DNA from: Ascaphus truei
Taxonomy: Eukaryota; Chordata; Amphibia; Anura; Ascaphidae
Length of the DNA stretch: 64,000 nt
Direction: 5' to 3'
Assembly (NCBI GenBank): GCA_036426205.1
Contig: CM071573.1
Coordinates: forward strand, 46,863,789-46,927,788
Part shown: positions 56,932 through 64,000 of the stretch, piece after piece
How the letters are laid out: each line of letters opens with the position of its first letter
Position numbering within the stretch: the first letter of the stretch is position 1
The notes under the pieces: generated by a model
What the model was told of the DNA's origin: nothing
Databases searched by the model: none
Seen by the model: only the letters and a program-made list of their open reading frames with translations
Translations under genes and position numbers: made by a program

Positions 56932-57109
56932 TCTATTTGCCAAGGATCCAATAAAGCATTTTTTTGTATCCATGTCATCCTTGTTCTTTTTGGTGGCGCA
57001 TTGCAGTTTCTTCATTTTTGCATTCGGATAGTGAGGTACAACATGAGTATTAAGTGTTTTAATATTAAGTGTATTAACATGAATTACTCTGTGTTACATG
57101 AAGACTATA

Positions 57110-57485
57110 GAACATAACTGCATTCCCCAGTGTGGGGGGCGGCGCATGCACAGCGCTTCACCGCGATCTGCGGTTTTTACAGAGGCAGAGATTGCGACAG
57201 GAAGGGGCGTGGTGGGGGGGTTTGCAGGGACGTCGCCATGACCTCACGCGGCTGGTTTGGCCTCATTGGCTGAACCGCTGCGGGGGGTGTTGGGGGGCGT
57301 GGTGTGGCCACGCCTCCGTCGCAAGTTGCAAATACAATTTTTTTTTTTTTATTATTTGCAAAAACTTGCAGTAGAGCGCGGCTGCACCTTCCACGACGAG
57401 GTAGTTACTGGGACTGGACTGATTGGGGGGCGGTGCTTGTACACACAGCGCACGTCTCAAGGCACCGGGACCGTGGCCTTAGGCA
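57110..57485. mobile_element. GC-rich MITE-like block
   Basis: CpG-rich with 'ggtttggcctcattggctgaaccgc' at 57253 and a right edge 'gggaccgtggccttaggc'. Composition and the GGCCTTA end resemble 25499-25834 and 59550-59845. The left boundary is unclear. Confidence 0.4.
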
Positions 57486-57865
57486 ATATTTCTCTGCAAT
57501 AAAAGCACAACCCACATGGTGGCGCTGTCACATGGTAACTGGTAGTGTTCTCCTGCAGTACAAAGTGCACACGCGTGTGTACAAGATGCTGCAGTACACA
57601 CAGGAATTATAGGAGCTTGCTGTCCTTATTGCCATACCTGTAATAAATACTTGCATGTCAGCTGACATCAATATTTTATTACTCTAGGTAATAAATACCT
57701 GGGATATAGCAAGCCAGTCACGAGGCGAGATTATTTTACTTGCAAACACATGACACAACGTGCAGAAAGTGGCGTCTGCCAGAAGTAGCGATAATATCCG
57801 GGGTATAACACAAAATGTGGGGGGAATGCATGCGCAATAGGATTGGCACGTGAGGGTACAAATTA
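57486..57865. other. No gene seen
   Basis: Unremarkable sequence with two 'aataaatacttgc/ctggg' phrases around 57642-57700. Confidence 0.4.
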
Positions 57866-58109
57866 GGCCGTGCTTACAGTGCCGGCGACGCGATGTTGCC
57901 CGAAAACAAATGCATTGCCGCCGCCGCCGCGTGCGCTTATAGTGCACACGACGTTGACGTTGCGAAAATGTAGCCGGCAAAATGTGATTTTTCAAGGGCT
58001 GTCGCGTCACGTGACGGCCCTGGAACCAATCAAATTGCCGGAAACACGCGACGCCGCCCGGCGAAATATAACACTTGCCGGTGGCGACGGCACTATAGGC
58101 ACGGCCTTA
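57866..58109. mobile_element. CpG-rich MITE, 'cttatagtgccggcgac' family
   Basis: It starts 'ttaggccgtgcttacagtgcc' and ends 'ggcactataggcacggcctta', an inverted match. It is flanked by 'aaat' and 'ggaac', so the target duplication is not resolved. Confidence 0.7.
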
Positions 58110-58500
58110 GGAACTAGGATTAGGGAGAGGATGCTGTGTGAGAGGAGCGTCTGGGTGTAGGACAGGATGCTGCCTCTCTCCCCCCCCTCCTCTCTCCCCC
58201 CCTCCCTCTCTCCCCCCCTCCTCTCCCCCCCCTCCTGGACTGGAGAGCCAGGTAGGAACAATCACCCCACTGCCCCCTTGTCCCTCCCGTGTGTCCCCAA
58301 ACCGCTCTCTTCACCTCCACCATGGCCCCATCTTCCCATGTCACACTCTTCCTTCCTCTCAATGTGTACCCCCCTCAAAATGTGTCACCCTCACTTCCCT
58401 CCCTCCCCATGTGTTACCCCCTCTTTCCCTCTCCCCATTTGTCAACCCCTCTTCCCCTCTCCCCATGTGTCACCCTCTCTTTCCTTCCCTCCCACTTGTA
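58110..58500. repeat. C-rich simple sequence
   Basis: Pyrimidine-rich 'ctctcccccctcc' and 'ccctctccccatgtgtcacc' units extend over nearly 400 bp. The overlapping 159- and 122-codon Pro/Ser-rich frames are artefacts. Confidence 0.75.
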
Positions 58501-58504
58501 TTCT

Positions 58505-58770
58505 GTGTCAGGTTATGTTCTGTGTCAATGTATAGTGTCGCTGGCTATATACTCTGTCAGTGTATAGTGCAGTCATGTTATACTCTGCACTATACACTGA
58601 CACAGAGTATAACCTGACCACACTATACACTGACACAGAGCAGAACCTGACGGCAGTACAAACTGACACAGAGCATAACCTGACGGCACTATATACTGAC
58701 ACAGAGCATAACCTGACGGCACTATATACTGACATGGTCAGGTTATGTATGCTCTGTGTCAGTGTATACA
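58505..58770. repeat. Tandem and inverted repeat, ~33-bp unit
   Basis: Units contain 'ctgacacagagcataacctg' and 'acggcactatata' in tandem from 58590 to 58740. At both edges they turn into their reverse complement ('caggttatgttctgtgtca', 'ggttatgtatgctctgtgtc'), so the array could fold into hairpins. Confidence 0.85.
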
Positions 58771-58849
58771 GGTATTAATTTGATTTGTTTTCTTAGTGTG
58801 GCCCTTTGACAATAAGACAGGTAAATGATGGGTCTGACTCCCCTTCAGT

Positions 58850-60110
58850 TTGGCCACCCCTGCACTGAAGGAACAATGAGAGAGGTAAGAACAAAGCCAA
58901 GAGAGGGATGTATCCTGAATACCGAGGGAGTGGAGAGTGTGAAGGATAGGTGGGTGGCCAACACAGTTGAGTAGAATGAGAAAGGAGTATTCTCCTTGGG
59001 ATTTAGCAATGTGGAGGTTGTTTGCTACTTTGGTTAGTGCTATTTCAGTTGAGTGAGCAGTGCGAAAAACCTTACTGGAGCGGTCTAGGAGAGAATAGGA
59101 GCTGAGTTAAGAAAACATGCAGGAAGATACAAGCCTTTGCAGAAGTTAATAGGCAAAAGGCAGGAGAGGGAATCATTAGACAGGTTAGTGGGATTATGCG
59201 TGTCCTTGAGAATGGGCCAAACAACCGCATTTTTAATGCGGGAAGGAAAGATACCGGAGGAGATGCAAGATGAGAAAATATGAGCAAGTGCAGGGATCAG
59301 TGTGGGAACGAGAGCTTGGAGACGATGGAAAGAAATGGAATTAAACTGGCAGGTAATAGAGGGAAAGAAGAGTAACTAAGATCCGTCCTCTTCTGGTACA
59401 GGGGAGAAAGTATCTAGAGATAATGAAGGGGGATTCAGGAGAATAGGTGTAGAGGACGGCACAAAGGGAATTTCTAGTCTGATGGAGATCACCTTGTCTT
59501 TGAAATAGTCAGAAAAAGTTTGAGGAGAGATATAGGGTGAGAGTAAGTTAGGCTGGGTCCATGGTGACTGCGCGCTATCGTCCGTGCGCGTGATGTCACC
59601 CGCTTTTTAGCGCCAGCTATTTGTGGTCAGGGTAGACACGACGGGGAGGTGTGTCGGGGGGCGTGACCATGACGTCACAGAGCTGGTTCGCCCTCACTGA
59701 GCGAACCGCTCATGTGACCTGGCAGTTGCGCCGTGGAATCAAATGTATCTGATTCCTCGCGCAATCATTACCTTAAAGCATTGTGATTGCGCTGTGCGCG
59801 CACTCCTCCACACGCTCTCGACGACCATGGACGCGGCCTTGGTAGAAGGTTTGAGGAGAGAGTTAAACACAGAGAAAAAGTGTTAGACCTGTGAATGTTT
59901 ACAAGTGTAGAGATTGGCTAGAAATACTGCTGAGTTCTAACAGGCAAGAGGAATTTGTAATGTAAGACTTCCTCCATAGACTCTCAGAGGAGCGAGTGTA
60001 GGAGTATAGATAGTGTGATTATTGTGCCCGGGTTGACGGTCAGAATTACAAGAGTGCTGGAGAAGAAGGGTAACAAGCTGCTCTAGGCAGTTGTAAAGGA
60101 TAGAGTTGTA
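58850..60110 (-). mobile_element. LINE fragment (reverse transcriptase fingers region)
   Basis: The minus strand near 59300-59150 reads AHIFSSCISSGIFPS, then KNAVVWPILKDTHNP and LSN. This is the conserved 'FP..WK.A.V.PI.K....P..NYRPIS' region of Jockey-superfamily RTs. Stops and frameshifts follow. It is interrupted by a GC-rich MITE at about 59550-59845. Confidence 0.6.
59550..59845. mobile_element. GC-rich MITE in the LINE fragment
   Basis: The start 'ggctgggtccatggtgactgcgcg' is inverted at the end 'cgacgaccatggacgcggcc'. The CpG-rich interior has 'gctggttcgccctcac' and 'gagcgaaccgctc'. LINE-like sequence continues on both sides. Confidence 0.6.
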
Positions 60111-60382
60111 GGTAAGATTGTTATCTCATGATTGCAGCTCTGATACAGGCAGTCCTCGTTTTACAACGCTTCGTTTTACAACGAATGGCTTATCGAACGC
60201 TATGCAATGCATACCTATATTCACTTTTACAACGCCAAAACAGCTTATCCAACGCTCTTACGACGCTTTTCAACGTTGTGTATGTGTGTGTGTCTCTATA
60301 TAGAATATACACAACGTTGCAAAGCGTCGTAAAGCGTATTATATATATATATATATATATATAATATAAATTATATTATACT

Positions 60383-61141
60383 ACCTATTTCCTCAATTGT
60401 AAGACGCACCTTTTTTTCGATTTTCACATGTCTGAAATCGGGGTGCGTCTTAGAATCGATGCCTTAAAAAAATGTTTTAAGTGTCTACAGTACTAACCTC
60501 TTTTCACAAAACATGTTTCAGGAGAAGTCCCATGTCAGCAGAGGATGAAGCGAGCGGCGGCGGCAGGAGAGGTCATATGTCTGCAGATGGTTTTAGATGG
60601 ACAGCGGGCAGGAGTGTGGTGGTGGTGGCAGGACAGGTTCTAAGTCTGCAGGTGAATGAAGATAAGAAGACAGGGGGCGTGCGGTGGTGGAGGCGCTAAT
60701 AGATCATAATAGCAGGAGCAGAGGGGCATAGGGAAACGGCTTGGGAGGTGCACACTGTAACACCGGAAGTTGACCGGTGTCTGACTTCTGGTTACAGTCT
60801 GCACCTCCCAAACTTTCCCCTATTTCACTATACTCCTGCTCAGCTCTCCTGCTATCATGATCTCATGCCGCCGCACCCCACCGCACGCCCGCTGTCTTCT
60901 TATCTTCATTCACCTGCAGACTTGGGACCATTCCTACCACCGCCGCACTCCCGCCCACTGACAATCTTCAACCATCTGCAGACGTGTGACCTCTCTGGCC
61001 GCCGCCGCCCGCTTCATCCTCCGCTGACATGGGACATCTCCTGAAACATGGTAAGTGAAAAAGTAATTTTCCGCGATTGTAATGGCTAAATCGATGGTGC
61101 GTCTTACAATCGAAGGCCTCTTACAATCGAGGAAATACGGT
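60383..61141. mobile_element. Long palindromic MITE nested in the Tigger-like element
   Basis: The ends 'acctatttcctcaattgt' and 'acaatcgaggaaatacggt' are inverted, followed inside by 'aagacgcacc' and 'ggtgcgtctt'. Nearly the whole 759 bp folds into one imperfect hairpin centred near 60755: 'gcaggtgaatgaagataag' and 'cttatcttcattcacctgc' pair. It is CpG-rich with no real frame. Confidence 0.75.
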
Positions 61142-61229
61142 ATATAATATATTATGTAGCGGTCATGTAAAATGCCTACAGTCATCTCTCCTGCTGGCAG
61201 TGTAATGGGGTCCGGTTAGACCACAGGGG

Positions 61230-61644
61230 CCAATGTGAGATTGGGTGCACAGAGCGGGCCAGGAATACCGTTACATTTGGAGGCGAGCTGCTGAGATCAG
61301 ATCCGTCAACAGGACAGGCTTTTAGCTAGGTCACTTGGAAACAGGGAGAGTGTCTGCTGCCACTTTGTGCTGCGTAGGGACGGACCTAGGGGTGGTCAGG
61401 GGGCTGACGGGATATTGTCAGTTCGCAGGGACAACCTAGGGGCCTGAAAGGGAGTGAGGGGTCTGGAGCGGGCTATAGCTGACCGAGTCACCTTGAGGCA
61501 GTGCTAGTTGGTAGGATGCCAGAAGGGACAGCCTGTTAACTTGGTCAGGAGTCCTGGAGAGGGTCTGCGCTAGGCTGACCAAGACAGGTAGACGCCCCCA
61601 ATGTGAGATTGGGTGGGTCAGACCGGGCCAGAAATACCGTTACA
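61230..61644. repeat. ~47-bp direct repeats flanking 320 bp
   Basis: 'ccaatgtgagattgggtg' with 'gggccaggaataccgttaca' at 61230-61277 recurs as 'gggccagaaataccgttaca' at 61596-61646. The intervening DNA has no frame of note. It may be a broken tandem or short retroelement ends. Confidence 0.55.
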
Positions 61645-61890
61645 ATTATTTATTATGTAATATTATATATATATAATACAGTATATACACTATATAATGT
61701 ATGTGTGTGCTGCATATCTTATTGCCTGCGTAAAATATTTGATGTATTTTAGTGTTAAAAATACCTTCAGGAACGGAACCTTTCATTTAAACAGTGTTCC
61801 TATGGGAAAACGTGTTTCGCTTTACAACATTTCCCTATCCAACGCCATTTTGAGTAACAGATTGTGTCGGATAACCGAGGACTGTCTGTA

Positions 61891-62756
61891 TATGTATTGT
61901 TAAGTGGGTTTGCAATTGTGCAGCTAAAATACAGATTAGCATCACCTTGTGGCCATAATCAGTAACTACAAACTAAATCCACTTGAGTTGATATTTTCTT
62001 GTTTTGGTTGAACCAGCCTTCAAGGGAACCGGGGAAATCCCGGGGATGGGCCCAATGCTGCTTCGAACAGGCCAGTATCGCCAACAGGGAGTGGGAGGAG
62101 GAGACCCAGTACTGGTGGAGAAGGGGGCTCCCCAACTTCCATAGTCGGCCAGCTGAGCCCCCTACTGCTCCAAAACACCACTTTAGTCAAGGTGTCATTA
62201 GAGGACCCTTCTCTTAGGTTCCTTTGTGGGCCCTAGATGCCCCAATCTGACACTACCAAAGGGAAACTTCTCTCAATAAATCTGAATGCCAAGTATGTCA
62301 CCTGTTGTAGCATTAAATAAAAGGTTACACGTAATGGCTATAAAAGTCCTTTTTCAACATCAACAACTGTGATTAACCCTTTGCCTGCCAGAGTGACCAG
62401 CAACACATTGCAAAGCTGGAGACCCTGGCAGTGCAGGAGTTAAAAACACACACAATGGAAACCGTGACCCAATGTGTACAAATCTCCTGAACGGATTTCA
62501 CCCCAACATATTATCCCTTTACCTGCTCACACCCAGACCTACAGTATGTGCTCTGACACACATTACATGGCCCGTTTGTTCTGCACAGAATTCTTCTGTA
62601 TTTGTTGCAGATCTGTTGGTCTTAAAGTTTGTCACCTGAGACCTGGGAAATCTGATGCAGGAAAAAGGCAGCAAAATATCAGAACGCAAAACATAAACTG
62701 ATTCATTCCCCTACAATACTTTGCTAAGAAGCTTCTTCTCCTGTAGTTTTATACAA
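61891..62756. other. No gene seen
   Basis: Ordinary intergenic sequence. 'ctgccagagtgacc' and 'gaccctggcagtgcagg' near 62385-62440 form a weak palindrome also hinted at near 45350-45385. Confidence 0.4.
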
Positions 62757-62761
62757 CACAA

Positions 62762-62792
<31 letters not shown>

Positions 62793-62842
62793 CACACCAC
62801 ACACACACACACCAACACACACACACACACACACACACCCTC
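62757..62842. repeat. (CA)n microsatellite
   Basis: CA dinucleotides with a few 'cc' interruptions, ending in a short C run. Confidence 0.95.
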
Positions 62843-63069
62843 CCCCCCACTTATGTGTACTTACCCTCCTAAACATACCTAACAATGTTTGCACTTGTAG
62901 CCATGCCACCTATGGCTACTAACCTGCCCTACTCCTGGCAGTAAGCCCTGCCAGTAGTCAGTATGGGTTTTCCCCACTCACTGGTGCTGCACTTGAGTGA
63001 CAGGGGGAGATGGTGACATCAGGCCTGAGCATGTCCAATCATGGGCCAGACCTGATGCCCTCTTCCTAG

Positions 63070-63380
63070 CTGTATTTAAGGGCGGTGCCGCCCCAAATTT
63101 AGTAGTGCCTCTATCCCCTTGAGCACAGCCAAGAGCCTGACTATTGGGCCTTCTCTGGTCATCTTCCCTTCTGGGGAGAGTGAGTGTGGACCATACCTCT
63201 GTCTCTGCTAGAGGGGAAGAGCTGGGACTGCTACGGGTGCCCTTGGCCTATAGTGAAGGTCCAGGGACCATCCTTCAGTGGGTAGCTGAGTGGGACTGCA
63301 TTGAGCAGAAGATTGACGTGTACTGCTGTTGGTGTACAGACAATAAACCGTTCCTGTTGTTATACCTCTGGCCCGGTGTG
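63070..63380 (+). mobile_element. Possible solo LTR
   Basis: A TATA-like 'tatttaag' at 63073 is followed about 275 bp on by AATAAA (63350) and a GT-rich stretch 'ctgttgttatacc', the order of promoter and polyadenylation signals in an LTR. No clear TG...CA ends or target duplication could be fixed. The call rests on this order alone. Confidence 0.3.
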
Positions 63381-63923
63381 TGATCTTACGGGGGGGTTGG
63401 GGGGAGAGGTTATCGGTTATACCGTGGGAGATCATCTTCAGTTCCCTGGAGCCTACGGCAAATGGAGGTGCTGCACTGCTAAAGATATGTATGGTATGAA
63501 CCCCAGAAGCCTAGTCCTGTGTCCCCACAACCATCGGCGGACAACTCGGCCCTCCTGTTACCAGCAGGTATCATGCACCACACAACCAGTAATGGCAGAA
63601 TGTCCCACAGGGTTGTGGAAACACCGTTACACACTTCTATGTACTGTTGTTTGATTGCTGGTGCACATATCCCTATTTGGTTATATTTCCCTTTTATGTC
63701 CCATATAAGCACTGTGTACACTGTGTCAACCCCTCTAAACTCATACCCACCCCATCATGCTACCTCCTCTCTCCCTTTCTCCTGTGCCCTTTGGAATGCG
63801 TGCTCCCTTTCCTACAAGTTTCTCTCTGTGCATGACTTATTTTTTCTCACTCTCTTGTCCTCTTTGCTATAACTGAGACTTGTCTCACTCAGTCTGACTC
63901 TGCACTGGAAGCTGCCCTCTCTT
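63381..63923. other. No gene seen
   Basis: Short overlapping frames without domains; the 3' part is CT-rich. Confidence 0.4.
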
Positions 63924-64000
63924 AGGCTGAGTCTGTAGAGACTTCAGCAGTGCGGAAGTGCGCAGAGGCTGAGGGAAAGCGGGTGCTTTCCCTGGCCTTA
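63924..64000. mobile_element. GC-rich MITE, partial at the window edge
   Basis: 'ttaggctgagtctgtagaga' opens a CpG-containing block ending 'gctttccctggcctta' at the last base. It resembles the right half of 25499-25834. The window ends inside or at its end. Confidence 0.4.

Larger units (their letters stand above)
54047..57030 (-). mobile_element. Penelope-like element remnant with long inverted arms
   Basis: The left arm (54047-54625) is repeated in inverse orientation at 56055-56357 and 56764-57030, the two halves being separated by an insertion. The spacer encodes a GIY-YIG-like C-terminus on the minus strand (55218-55520), the endonuclease type of Penelope-like elements. Each arm carries a hammerhead-like motif, which is also known from terminal repeats of this class. 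The reverse transcriptase is missing, so it is a dead internally deleted copy. A terminus of another DNA element family lies at about 55693-55770. Confidence 0.65.
60144..61890. mobile_element. Tigger/pogo-like MITE with nested insertions
   Basis: The ends TACAGGCAGTCCTCG and CGAGGACTGTCTGTA are inverted with one mismatch and begin and end in TA, the target of Tc1/mariner-superfamily elements. The start resembles Tigger termini, and subterminal 'ttttacaacg' motifs recur. It has no transposase. The interior is occupied by the palindromic element at 60383-61141 and a duplicated block at 61230-61644. Confidence 0.7.

Noticed and set aside
58138..58617. 159-codon Pro/Ser-rich + strand frame
   Set aside because: Product of C-rich simple sequence; three frames are open at once.

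Overview
This window is vertebrate nuclear DNA, most likely from an anuran amphibian. The reasons are one spliced vertebrate gene (zyxin) and a repeat landscape of Tc1, hAT, CR1/L2-type LINEs, a Penelope-like element and fold-back elements carrying hammerhead-ribozyme-like motifs. Coordinates were read by eye; exon ends are exact where splice sites are quoted, and repeat ends are good to a few bases. No homology search, repeat library or RNA data was available.

The only gene I can support end to end is ZYX (zyxin) on the + strand. Its ATG is at 45578 and its stop at 53001-53003. Eight coding exons have GT/AG junctions and consistent phases and give 669 residues. The order is an N-terminal segment, Ena/VASP-binding FPPPP motifs, a long SPKP-rich linker and three LIM domains. 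A probable 5' untranslated exon ends at 45517 and a poly(A) signal lies at 53601. About 7.93-8.35 kb there is a GC-rich block with a minus-strand splice donor, which could be the promoter and first exon of a divergent gene to the left of the window.

Layout: 0-8 kb holds hAT and TIR elements, simple repeats and an inverted-repeat element. 8-14 kb holds the GC-rich block, a 1.5-kb minisatellite, a near-perfect hairpin with a hammerhead-like loop, and a decayed minus-strand coding relic split by a hAT element. 14-26 kb is gene-poor, with a gypsy pol fragment and several MITEs. 26-30 kb holds a CR1-type LINE end and a Tc1 element with an intact transposase frame. 33-43 kb holds two copies of one L2-like LINE, one nested inside a TIR element and itself hit by at least three insertions. 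43-53.6 kb holds tandem repeats and ZYX. 54-57 kb is a Penelope-like remnant with inverted arms. 57-64 kb is MITEs, a LINE fragment, a Tigger-like element and simple repeats.

The most unusual signal is the recurrence of hammerhead-ribozyme-like cores at seven places (5.7, 10.3, 20.6, 42.9, 48.2, 54.2 and 56.9 kb). Most sit at the turn of inverted-repeat structures or in the Penelope-like remnant. Hammerhead motifs in Penelope-like elements are known; the fold-back arrangement and the short copy with a 14-bp target duplication deserve a closer look.
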